Shown here one piece after another: positions 8,739-17,097 of a stretch of DNA of 34,722 bases (the first letter of the stretch is position 1; every line of letters begins with the position of its first letter). A program made the position numbers and the translations under genes. Location of the stretch: NCBI GenBank assembly GCA_028873515.1, contig JAGWIG010000027.1:1-34722 (forward strand), read 5' to 3'. Origin of the DNA: Pseudomonadota bacterium (GTDB taxonomy: Bacteria > Pseudomonadota > Gammaproteobacteria > Burkholderiales > REEB80). The notes beneath the pieces are model-generated. The model searched no databases and was not told the DNA's origin. It worked only from the letters and a program-made list of their open reading frames with translations.

Positions 8739-8752
8739 TTGATACAGATCAA
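8739..8752 (+). promoter_or_regulatory. FNR box and promoter of divergent usp gene
   Basis: TTGATACAGATCAA is a second perfect FNR consensus, 37 bases centre to centre from the first. A TAATAT -10 hexamer at 8774-8779 predicts a start near 8786, about 41 bases from the box centre and 23 bases before the usp ATG. This is again class II spacing. Confidence 0.75.
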
Positions 8753-8808
8753 TTATCCTGATTCTAAACAAATTAATATTCAATCAAGCTCATCCAAAAG
8801 GCGTCATC

Positions 8809-9255
8809 ATGTTTAAACGTATTCTTGTTCCAACCGACGGTAGTAAATCTGCGAACCAGGCACTAAAAATGGCTATTGGATTTGCCGTAGATCAAGGAGC
8901 AAAACTCCGTGTTGTACACATCCTGGAAGATTTACCTTGGCAGTTTAATGTCAGTCCGATGGCTATTGACATGACCCCGCTATTAAAAAGCTGGCGTAAA
9001 TCTGGTGAGGATATCCTGAAAAAAGCCATGCTTCAGGCTAAAAAAGCCGGACTTATTCCAGAAGAGTCCCTGATTGAAGCAATCGGGGAAACCCCTTCAA
9101 ATTTAATCAGTAATGAAGCTCAAGCATGGAATGCTGATCTTATAATCGTTGGCACTCATGGTCGTCACGGGATTGAAAGGCTTTTTCTCGGAAGCGTTGC
9201 GGAAGGAATCGCTCGCACCAGTCCCATTCCAGTCATGCTGGTGCATAAAAAATAA
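8809..9255 (+). CDS. Universal stress protein (UspA family), ATP-binding type
   Basis: A 148-residue single-domain Usp protein. It begins MFKRILVPTDGSKSANQA, and the C-terminal loop reads GTHGRHGIERLFLGS, an intact G-2x-G-9x-G-S nucleotide-binding motif. It is therefore expected to bind ATP, in contrast to the other usp gene in this cluster. AAAGG sits eight bases before the ATG. The gene diverges from hsp20-usp and converges with fnr, leaving only 34 bases to the fnr stop. The class II FNR-type promoter upstream predicts induction when oxygen is low. The physiological target is not known. Confidence 0.93.
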   Translation: MFKRILVPTDGSKSANQALKMAIGFAVDQGAKLRVVHILEDLPWQFNVSPMAIDMTPLLKSWRKSGEDILKKAMLQAKKAGLIPEESLIEAIGETPSNLISNEAQAWNADLIIVGTHGRHGIERLFLGSVAEGIARTSPIPVMLVHKK

Positions 9256-9289
9256 AATGACCAAAACCTTAAGGGTATTATAACCGGGC

Positions 9290-10027
9290 CTAATCCTGGC
9301 TAATTAATGTTTCTAATTTTCCCATATCTTTGATTATTATATGCTTTTGATGAACTTCGATGTAACCATCAAACTGAAATGATGAAAATATCCTCGAAAT
9401 CGTTTCAATCTTAAGTCCAAGATAGCTTGCGATTTCAGATCGGGACATCCGCAAATAAAACTCGTGTCTGGAAAAACCTCTTGCCGCATATCGCTGTGAT
9501 AAATTTAAAAGGAAAGCTGCAAGCCGCTCATCAGCTCGCATTGAGCCTAATAACATCATGACATTCTGATCACGCATAATTTCACGACTCATAAGCTTAT
9601 GAAAATGGTGCTGGAGAGAGTTACATGATTGCAAAACAGACTCAAGGTGATGGTACTGAATCAGACAAATTTCTGAGTCCTCAAGCGCTACCGCATCGCA
9701 AATATAGACATCCGATGCTATACCATCCATGCCGATAATTTCACCGCTCATATGAAAACCGGTCACCTGCTCACGACCATCCTGATTACTGAGAGTGCTC
9801 TTGAAAAAGCCGCTTCGCACAGCGTAAATCGCATGAAAATCATCACCTGCCCTGTATAAGGATTCTCCAACCCGTAAACGACGCTTGGTCTGAATCAACT
9901 CATCAAGCTGATCCAGATCCTCAGTGGATAAACCCATTGGTAGACATAACGTATGTAGGCTACACGATGCGCAGGTATTTTTTAGCTGATTAACATTGAA
10001 AGAAATAGGGGATGTTGTATAAGCCAT
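9290..10027 (-). CDS. fnr: FNR-type oxygen-sensing transcription regulator
   Basis: A 245-residue CRP/FNR-family regulator. The N-terminus carries C-x2-C-x5-C (C19, C22, C28) and a fourth cysteine at C121 (in SEICLIQ), the same arrangement as the four ligands of the [4Fe-4S] cluster in E. coli FNR. An extra C110 is nearby. The cyclic-nucleotide-like beta roll spans about residues 30-140, followed by the dimer helix and a helix-turn-helix. The recognition helix reads LKIETISRIFSSFQ and keeps the E-x2-S-R pattern that reads TTGAT half-sites. GGGAAG lies nine bases before the start. Two perfect FNR boxes stand about 1.3 kb away, between the neighbouring hsp20 and usp genes, making this gene their obvious regulator. 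No FNR box was seen in its own promoter. Confidence 0.93.
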   Translation of the reverse strand: MAYTTSPISFNVNQLKNTCASCSLHTLCLPMGLSTEDLDQLDELIQTKRRLRVGESLYRAGDDFHAIYAVRSGFFKSTLSNQDGREQVTGFHMSGEIIGMDGIASDVYICDAVALEDSEICLIQYHHLESVLQSCNSLQHHFHKLMSREIMRDQNVMMLLGSMRADERLAAFLLNLSQRYAARGFSRHEFYLRMSRSEIASYLGLKIETISRIFSSFQFDGYIEVHQKHIIIKDMGKLETLISQD

Positions 10028-10412
10028 GAATCATAACTTCCCTTCAAATTAGCAGGCTTTAGAATTTCAAAGCTAGAACAACACAAGCACCTATAACATA
10101 AACCAACTATTGTCCCTGTGCTAAGAATTCATTTTAACATCTATCCAACTCAAGTGGGATAAACCCTATAACCTATTATAAATCCGTTTCTTTCCATCAA
10201 ACATGCATTACAGCTACAGAATAACACACATTGATTTCTGAAATGAATTTATTGCAAACTCAAGAAAACGATCCAACTACCCTTAAATCAAAATGCTACA
10301 ACCAACAATCACATTATTTCCTGCTGCCGCCCACTATAACCTGATAGCCCATACCTCATGAAAAAAATATAACAGCCATTCAATTTGAGCCAACTTACCT
10401 AAAAAACTAAAA
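10028..10412. other. Intergenic region upstream of fnr
   Basis: No gene was found in these 385 bases, which are strongly AT-rich. They hold the fnr promoter on the right-to-left strand and the downstream flank of the ABC ATPase gene. A weak inverted repeat TATAA-CCTA-TTATA lies at 10167-10180. No terminator with a clear T-run and no FNR box was seen. Confidence 0.6.
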
Positions 10413-11492
10413 TTATTTCAGAACATGCAGAAATTCTGCAGGCAAACGAATTTTAACGCGAGCTCCCGGTATCAGGTTCATCCCATTCTCACCTTGTTTA
10501 AAAACATAAGCGCAGATGGACAGGCCTGCTTCAAGCCTTACTTTATGAAGTGGCCCAAAGGGCGTAACAGACCGGATCGTTGCTTCCCATTCATTCGACA
10601 TGCGGTGACCTGAATTGGAACAAGCCCCCAGGGTAATATCTTCTGGACGAATTGCTATGTTAACTGGCTCTCCTAACAAAAATGAAAAATTCTGCTGTTT
10701 AATCAACAAATGACAATCACCCGTCTTGATTATGGCACCATCTGGCAATATCTGATGTACAGTTCCTTCATATATATTTTCCATACCGACAAAAGAAGCA
10801 ATAAAAGCATTGGCCGGGCGACTGAATACTTCAGTCACATTGCCTGATTGTATCAAGCTGCCATTATGAAGAACACCAAGTCTATCTGCCAAGACCTGTG
10901 CCTCTAGCTGATCATGCGTTACAAAAATTGCAGGAACCCCTGCATCTTTAAGCATTAGCCGGATTTCTTCACTAAGATTTAAACGAATTTGCGCATCCAT
11001 TGCCGCAAATGGCTCATCAAACAAAAACAGCGAAGGTTCTGTGGCCATTGCACGTGCAAGGGCAACCCGTTGCTTTTCACCTCCTGATAAATCCTGGGGA
11101 CGTCGCTTGGCAAGGGAGGTCAGTGCAAATCGCTCAAGAAGCAAATTAGCTTTATCTACCCCTTGTTTTCTTGATCTTTCTGAGTCCGGCAAAGCAAAAC
11201 GGATATTTTGCAACACGTCAAGATGTGGGAAAAGAGCGTAACTTTGAAATACAAAACCGATATGCCTCTGTTCTGGTGCAAGTTGCGCCAGATTTAGATC
11301 ACCAAGCCTAATCCCTCCCTGATGCAAACGATGAAAACCAGCGATCGTTTCCAGAAGCACTGATTTACCTGCCCCATTGGGGCCAAGAATCACCAGGATT
11401 TCTCCCGGTTCAACTGACAAGGAAATGTCATGAAGCTTAAATCCGCCTAGCTTCACCTGTAAGGCATCCAGAACCAAGCTTCCTTTACTCAT
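10413..11492 (-). CDS. ABC importer ATPase, molybdate/tungstate type (ModC/WtpC-like)
   Basis: The cytoplasmic ATPase that powers an ABC importer, 359 residues. Walker A GPNGAGKS is at 37-44, the Q-loop in VFQSYALFPH, the signature LSGGEKQ at 135-141 and Walker B LFLFDE at 155-160, followed by the H-loop THDQ. The C-terminal third (about 235-355) is a TOBE-like regulatory region typical of ModC, WtpC, PotA and sulfate ATPases. The start overlaps the permease stop by four bases (ATGA), so translation is coupled. Best match by motif feel is the molybdate/tungstate group. Sulfate, iron or spermidine cannot be excluded without a search. No substrate-binding protein gene is next to it. Confidence 0.8.
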   Translation of the reverse strand: MSKGSLVLDALQVKLGGFKLHDISLSVEPGEILVILGPNGAGKSVLLETIAGFHRLHQGGIRLGDLNLAQLAPEQRHIGFVFQSYALFPHLDVLQNIRFALPDSERSRKQGVDKANLLLERFALTSLAKRRPQDLSGGEKQRVALARAMATEPSLFLFDEPFAAMDAQIRLNLSEEIRLMLKDAGVPAIFVTHDQLEAQVLADRLGVLHNGSLIQSGNVTEVFSRPANAFIASFVGMENIYEGTVHQILPDGAIIKTGDCHLLIKQQNFSFLLGEPVNIAIRPEDITLGACSNSGHRMSNEWEATIRSVTPFGPLHKVRLEAGLSICAYVFKQGENGMNLIPGARVKIRLPAEFLHVLK

Positions 11493-12298
11493 CGCTCAAA
11501 TCCTGACGAAGCATTCCGGCCAAAAAGAAAATAACGAAAGAAAATAAAAATAAAAAGGGTTAAAACCAAAATGATCAATGACATAGCCGATGAATCTGAA
11601 AGTCCGAACTGCAAAAACAAATCATATATCTTGACCGGCGCTGTTTCAGGGTAATAAGCAAGGATCACTATGGAACCAAATTCACTCATGGAACGGGCAA
11701 GTGTCAAATTAAAACCTGTCATAAGCGATCGCCAGACAAGAGGTAAGGTTATCCTGATAAAAACTCGCCACGGACCCGCACCTAAAGTGCGAGCAACTTT
11801 TTCAATACGGAGATCTACATTATCAAAACCTATTCGGGCAGCATTGACAGTATAAGGAATACTTACAAACAGCATGCAAAGAACCACACCTGCAAAAGAA
11901 CTCCAGAAAGAAATGCCTGTCCAGTGAAGCACGGGCGCTCCGATAACGCCATTGCGTCCAAAGCTGATAAGAAGGGCAATACCCACAACAGTATGAGGAA
12001 TAGTCAAAGGAATATCGACTATCGCCTCAAGAATTTTAAGACCTGGGAACCGGGCACGCGAAAGAACATATGCCAGAGGAACACCTAATAACTGTGCGAT
12101 AAGGGAAGTTATAAATGCCGCTTCCAGTGTCAGGATAATCGCTTTCTGGACATCACTCATTACCATGACCCGGTGAATACTCTCAGGTGTCTGATTCGTC
12201 GCAAGACCGAAAAGCGGCACTAAAATAAAAGCAAGAAGTAGGCCACCAACAAGCCAGAAAACAAGGAAAAGAGTAGACGAATGCGTCACATTCTTCAT
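11489..12298 (-). CDS. ABC importer permease, molybdate/tungstate type (ModB/WtpB-like)
   Basis: Inner-membrane permease of 269 residues with about six helices. The BPD-type coupling motif that contacts the ATPase is seen as EKVARTLGAGPWRVFIRITLP, around residues 165-185. SLMTGFNLTLARSMSEFGSI follows, with the AxxxxEFG pattern typical of ModB, WtpB and CysT permeases. It ends in the four-base overlap with the ATPase gene, forming a two-gene operon. The 550 bases upstream contain no recognisable periplasmic binding-protein gene, which is the expected first gene of such an operon. The binding protein may be encoded elsewhere. Substrate assignment is inference from family resemblance. Confidence 0.82.
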   Translation of the reverse strand: MKNVTHSSTLFLVFWLVGGLLLAFILVPLFGLATNQTPESIHRVMVMSDVQKAIILTLEAAFITSLIAQLLGVPLAYVLSRARFPGLKILEAIVDIPLTIPHTVVGIALLISFGRNGVIGAPVLHWTGISFWSSFAGVVLCMLFVSIPYTVNAARIGFDNVDLRIEKVARTLGAGPWRVFIRITLPLVWRSLMTGFNLTLARSMSEFGSIVILAYYPETAPVKIYDLFLQFGLSDSSAMSLIILVLTLFIFIFFRYFLFGRNASSGFER

Positions 12299-12848
12299 TA
12301 TCAGTCCCTATTCTCTTGACAGAGTAAGATCATCCATTTATTTTTCAGGCCAGTTTTTGGCGGGATTTGCAGTATGTTTGGCATTCTATGGTGGTTCAGC
12401 ACATCGTCCAGATTAACCCAGGCAGCTAGTATTCTCACTTTTTAATGCCATTTCAAGAAAACCTGAATTAATAATCCCAAGGTAAGAAATGATCAGGATT
12501 CTAGCATCCCGCAGTGATGCACCAAATATGCAATTTATTGCCAAGGAAAAGGAGCGCAAAAAAAAAAGCACATCTATACCAAGAACCTGGCCAGTCAGGC
12601 CATATAAAATTTTCATGGCTTTTTATTCCAGAAATTTCTTGAAACAGCTAGTCACAAGCTATCTTATGCAAGATAAAAATTGATGTGATTGGCTTTGAAC
12701 AGCGGCTTAGCCATAAAATCTACATACAAAACAGAAAAATAATGCTGCCTGAAGTGGCAATCCCTAAACAAAACTATCTGAATATCTTACAGAAAGTAAA
12801 TCGGCAGCCAATACCTCGGTCATTTTTATATATCAACCCTGGAAAAGT
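12299..12848. other. Intergenic region upstream of ABC permease, expected binding-protein gene absent
   Basis: This 550-base AT-rich stretch separates the RND pump stop from the permease start, all on the minus strand. Short frames on both strands (about 65 codons at 12413-12616 and 12489-12683) show no family features. I translated the last 120 bases before the permease in three frames and found no binding-protein C-terminus. A promoter for the ABC operon must be here, but no molybdate-responsive ModE-like box was recognised. Confidence 0.55.
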
Positions 12849-15800
12849 TTAGGTGATATCCATATCAGGCTCAATTTCATCACGTATGACCTGGGCCTTA
12901 CGTTCAGCAATAAAGGTATACATGACAGGCACTACAAAAAGTGAAAACAAAGAACCAATAGAAAGCCCACTTGCAATAACAAGACCCATATCAAAACGGC
13001 TTACGGCGCCCGGGCCGCTTGCCATCAGGAGGGGAACCACTCCAAAAACCATTGCTGCAGTCGTCATCAATATCGGACGCAGCCGGATACTTGAAGATTT
13101 TTGTACGGCGGCCTGAATATCCAGCCCATCGTGTTCTTGAATCTGGTTAGCAAACTGGACAATAAGAATACCCTGTTTGGTAATTAACCCTATCAGGGTT
13201 ACCAGACCCACTTCGGTATAAATATTGAGCGAGGCAAAGCCCGAATAAAGAAATAGCAAAGCCCCACAAACGGACATCGGGACTGTAATCAGGACTATGA
13301 GTGGATCCCGAAAGCTTTCAAATTGCGCTGCCAAAAGCAGGTAAACAAGCATGATCGATAGCAGGAAAGTAAAAACTACCGAATTACCTTGAGCGATAAA
13401 TTGACGGGACTGGCTCGCATAATCATAACTGTAATCAGTTGGGAGAACTTTTCCTACCTCTGCCGTAAGATAGCTTAAGGCTTGGCCCAATGAAACTCCT
13501 GGTGCCATAACTCCTTGAATTGTCACAGCATTAAGCTGATTAAACTGAGGTAAGTAAGGAGGAACCACATGAGTTTTAAGCTGCACTATAGTTGATAAGG
13601 GCACCAATGAGCCTGCACTGGTCCTCACATAGTAGTTATTTAGCATTGCAGCATTCGCACGCAGCGTATCAGGAACCTGTGGAATAATTTCATAGCTATG
13701 CCCCTGCATATCGAAGCGCCCCACATAATTTTCACTCAATAATGGAGACAGTGCCTTCGATATATCTGACATGGATAACCCAAGCGTTGCTGCAAGATGC
13801 CTGTCAATATTCAGCTCGATTTGCGGATCATCATATCGCAGATCTTTAGTCAGAAAAGCAAATTTTCCGCTCTTCATGGCTGTTGCGATAAAATTTGTTG
13901 CAGCCTTATCCATGTTCTTGAATGATTCCGGTGAGGTCAGAACAAACTGAACAGGTAATCCACCGGCAGAACCGGGTAATGGTGGCCTCTCAAAAGCCAC
14001 AGCCTGCAACCCGGTAATCCGCTGTAGTTTCTGCTGTACAAGAGGTAGAATCTGCATCTGGGTACGGTGACGCTGACTCCAGTCCTTGAGCACGGTGCCT
14101 GCAATAATAGCGTAATTTCCAGCTCCTCCAGGGGGAGCAATCCCGCTTATCTGAAATACATGCCCGGTCTCTGGAAACTCATCAAATATTTTGCGCACCT
14201 GATTATTGTAGACATTAAGATAATGAAGAGTGGCAGTGGAAGGGGCCGTACCTAAAACAAAAATGATTCCCTGATCCTCTGTCGGTGCCAACTCGCCTTT
14301 GGTGCCCAAAAAAAGAAAAGGGATAAGGATAAAAACAACCAAAGCCAATACAAGAGTCACTACACGAAAACGAAGCACATACCCGAGCACATTGTCATAA
14401 GTTTTGCGCACTCTCTCAAACGTTGTGTCCAAAAAATGTACAAACCCTTTAGCAGGAGTTCGCCGAAGAATACGGGAACTCAACATGGGAGTAAGAGTCA
14501 GTGCAACAATCATGGATACCGTGACAGAGAATACCAGGGTAAAGGCAAATTGCGTAAACAGGCTTCCTGTCAATCCACCCATAAATCCGATAGGGGCAAA
14601 TACGGCCACAAGCGTTGTGGTCATGACAATAAGGGGACTCGCAAGCTCACGTGCACCAGTCATGGCTGCAACCCGTGAAGACATCCCTTCCTCGATATGC
14701 CGGTGCACATTTTCCACAACAATAATCGCATCATCCACAACAAGCCCAATGGCAAGGACCACGGCAAGAAGTGTCAGAAGATTGATGGAAAAACCCGAGG
14801 CCAACATAAAAAGACCAGCACCCACTATTGATAGCGGAATGGCAATCGCCGGCATAAGCAGCGATCGTAATGAACCCAGAAACAGGAAAATAACTACAAC
14901 CACCACTCCAAGTGTAATCAATGTAGTTATCAAAACTTCATGAATGGAACGGATGATATAGGTACTAGAATCATAAGCTACCATTGCAGAAATTCCGGGA
15001 GGAAGATTGTGCTCAATCTCTGCAAATGCCTTGTGCACGCCATTTGCGACATCAAGATCATTTGCATCTGGCGTTGGCTGCACACCGATAAACACTGCAG
15101 GTCGACCATTGCTGAAAACCGCCTGGTTATAATTCTCGGCACCAAGCGTTACCCGGGCAACATCCTTAAGTCTGATTTCTGTTCCATTTACATCCTTGAC
15201 AACCAGATTACCAAAAGCCTTTGGGTCATCAAGCGAAGTATTCGCAGTAATATTGATCTGCCGATTCTTGTCCCTTGTCATCCCAATCGCTGAAATAGAA
15301 TTATTGGCCTGAAGAGCAGCCGAGACATCGTCAGGTGTAATGCCCAATGCAGCCATTCGCACCGGATCAAGCCAGGCACGAAGCGCGAACGCATTACCAC
15401 TAGGATCAGTGCCTGCAGGCAAAAGCTGGGCCTGGCTTACTCCATTCACGGCCTGAATTTTAGGCTGCACCACCCTAAGCAGGTAATCATCTATTTGCTG
15501 CTGGCTAATACCTGGCCCACCAGAAAAAGCAAGGTACATGAGTGCCGTCGTATCCCCAACGGTTTCGTTGATAAGTGGGGCTTGCGACTGAGGGGGTAAA
15601 ACACTGCGGACCTGATCCACTTTTGACATGATCTGCGAAATTGCAGCGTTCGGATCAAAATTTAACGTCATATTTACGGTGATCGTTGACAGGCCTTCAG
15701 CACTTGAAGCCGTCATGTAATCAATACCGGGAGCAGCAGCAATGGCCTGCTCCAAAGGACCAGTAATAAATGCTTTCACTGTTTCCGGATCAGCACCGGG

Positions 15801-15953
15801 GTAAGCGGTTGTCACGGTAACTGTCGTGCTGGTTACTGTTGGGTACTCCCGCACTGTCATGCCCAGCCAAGAACGCACACCAAGCAATAAAATAATCAGG
15901 CTAATCGAAGCGGAAAGAACCGGTCGACGAATGAATAGATCGGTAAACTTCAT
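12849..15953 (-). CDS. RND multidrug efflux pump inner-membrane subunit (AcrB-like, HAE-1 group)
   Basis: Proton-driven trimeric exporter of 1034 residues, the usual length for the hydrophobe/amphiphile efflux group. Residues 1-30 form the first helix (MKFTDLFIRRPVLSASI). The relay aspartates D407 and D408 are present in AIGLVVDDAIIVVEN, at the same numbers as in AcrB, and the matching lysine in GLITKQGILIVQFAN and arginine in SIRLRPILMTT are conserved. Two large periplasmic loops complete the fold. AGGAC lies six bases before the ATG. It is the last gene of an outer-membrane factor, fusion protein, pump operon, 13 bases behind the fusion protein. Substrates cannot be told from sequence. Confidence 0.95.
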   Translation of the reverse strand: MKFTDLFIRRPVLSASISLIILLLGVRSWLGMTVREYPTVTSTTVTVTTAYPGADPETVKAFITGPLEQAIAAAPGIDYMTASSAEGLSTITVNMTLNFDPNAAISQIMSKVDQVRSVLPPQSQAPLINETVGDTTALMYLAFSGGPGISQQQIDDYLLRVVQPKIQAVNGVSQAQLLPAGTDPSGNAFALRAWLDPVRMAALGITPDDVSAALQANNSISAIGMTRDKNRQINITANTSLDDPKAFGNLVVKDVNGTEIRLKDVARVTLGAENYNQAVFSNGRPAVFIGVQPTPDANDLDVANGVHKAFAEIEHNLPPGISAMVAYDSSTYIIRSIHEVLITTLITLGVVVVVIFLFLGSLRSLLMPAIAIPLSIVGAGLFMLASGFSINLLTLLAVVLAIGLVVDDAIIVVENVHRHIEEGMSSRVAAMTGARELASPLIVMTTTLVAVFAPIGFMGGLTGSLFTQFAFTLVFSVTVSMIVALTLTPMLSSRILRRTPAKGFVHFLDTTFERVRKTYDNVLGYVLRFRVVTLVLALVVFILIPFLFLGTKGELAPTEDQGIIFVLGTAPSTATLHYLNVYNNQVRKIFDEFPETGHVFQISGIAPPGGAGNYAIIAGTVLKDWSQRHRTQMQILPLVQQKLQRITGLQAVAFERPPLPGSAGGLPVQFVLTSPESFKNMDKAATNFIATAMKSGKFAFLTKDLRYDDPQIELNIDRHLAATLGLSMSDISKALSPLLSENYVGRFDMQGHSYEIIPQVPDTLRANAAMLNNYYVRTSAGSLVPLSTIVQLKTHVVPPYLPQFNQLNAVTIQGVMAPGVSLGQALSYLTAEVGKVLPTDYSYDYASQSRQFIAQGNSVVFTFLLSIMLVYLLLAAQFESFRDPLIVLITVPMSVCGALLFLYSGFASLNIYTEVGLVTLIGLITKQGILIVQFANQIQEHDGLDIQAAVQKSSSIRLRPILMTTAAMVFGVVPLLMASGPGAVSRFDMGLVIASGLSIGSLFSLFVVPVMYTFIAERKAQVIRDEIEPDMDIT

Positions 15954-15966
15954 TTATTCGTCCTAA

Positions 15967-17043
15967 TCAGGGCAAGATTGAGTTATTTACGGCGATTTCA
16001 GCCCCATCATGAAGCTTGAGTTCCCCAGCTGAAACTACAGTTTGTCCAGCCTTAAGGCCAGACAGAATGGCTACTTTCCCATTTCTCTCGTCACCTGGCT
16101 TGACTGTCTGTTCATGAACGACAAGCTTCCCAGATGCCTTATCCTTTTCTACCACATAAACATAGTCACCATATGTGTTATAGCTTATGGCAGTGTTAGG
16201 AACCATAACCACTTGGGATCCTGGCTTGAGAAGAAGGGTCACATTGCCAAACATACCAGGACGTAGCAAATCATTGGGATTGGAAATCGTAGCCTCAACC
16301 ATGAGATTACGGGTAGAGGGTTCAATTCGGGAATCTAGCGCTGTAATTTTTCCTTGAAAAATCTTATCAGATAAGGCTTCAACTGTGAAATCCACACTCT
16401 GGCCATAATGAATTTTGTCCAAATCGTCCTGGGGTACCGTAAACTCGAGATGCAGCGGATTCCATGACTGAAGGCTAACAATGGGGGTTCCTGGGGCCAC
16501 ATATTGCCCAAGACTTACCAGTCTTATACCCGCCTCTCCCGCAAAGGGTGCCCGAATTGCCAATTTATCAAGAATTGAACGATCACTTTCAACCGCAGCT
16601 TTTGCGCTTTTCAGATTAGCTCCGGCGATATCCACATCCGATTTGGAGGATGCATGCCGGATATAAAGCGCCTCTGTACGTATGTACTGCGCATTCGCCA
16701 GATCAAGCTTGGCTCTGTCGGCATCAAGCTGTGCAAGTTCCGTACTATTATCAACCTGCACCAACAAGGCGCCTTTTCGTACCTTCTGGCCTGAATCAAA
16801 ACCAATGCCTGTCACGTTTCCACTCATTTCAGATGCAACAACAATTCCATTAATGGCCTGCAGGCTTCCCACTGCATGAATTTCAGGAGAAAATGGTTCA
16901 AGTTTTACTTCAGCTGTCGAAACAGTAATAGGAGGCATGGCATGAATTACACTTTTTCTGGTCATGTTTCCCAGATGAATACGCCAGGCTATCCCGGCAA
17001 TCACTATCACCAACAAACCTATCGCCACAAATCGCTTGTTCAT
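15967..17043 (-). CDS. RND periplasmic membrane-fusion protein (HlyD/AcrA family)
   Basis: This adaptor joins the inner-membrane pump to the outer-membrane channel. It has 358 residues. One N-terminal membrane anchor (residues about 5-22, FVAIGLLVIVIAGIAW) is present and there is no lipobox cysteine, so it is anchored by the helix and is not a lipoprotein. The biotinyl-lipoyl-like half motifs follow (VASEMSGNVTGIGFDSGQKVRKGALLVQVD region and its partner after the alpha-hairpin, IRAPFAGEAGIRLVSLGQYV). The hairpin between them is short, as in MexP- and TriA-like proteins. AAAGG lies eight bases before the ATG. It is the middle gene of the operon. Confidence 0.93.
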   Translation of the reverse strand: MNKRFVAIGLLVIVIAGIAWRIHLGNMTRKSVIHAMPPITVSTAEVKLEPFSPEIHAVGSLQAINGIVVASEMSGNVTGIGFDSGQKVRKGALLVQVDNSTELAQLDADRAKLDLANAQYIRTEALYIRHASSKSDVDIAGANLKSAKAAVESDRSILDKLAIRAPFAGEAGIRLVSLGQYVAPGTPIVSLQSWNPLHLEFTVPQDDLDKIHYGQSVDFTVEALSDKIFQGKITALDSRIEPSTRNLMVEATISNPNDLLRPGMFGNVTLLLKPGSQVVMVPNTAISYNTYGDYVYVVEKDKASGKLVVHEQTVKPGDERNGKVAILSGLKAGQTVVSAGELKLHDGAEIAVNNSILP

Positions 17044-17097
17044 GCCTGACCTTTCATCAATCCAGCCGGAATTACCTCTAGCCTTATTTTAATTATT

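Noticed and set aside
12413-12683. Short frames on both strands between the RND and ABC operons
   Set aside because: About 65 codons each with no family features. Possible remnants of a binding protein were looked for and not found.
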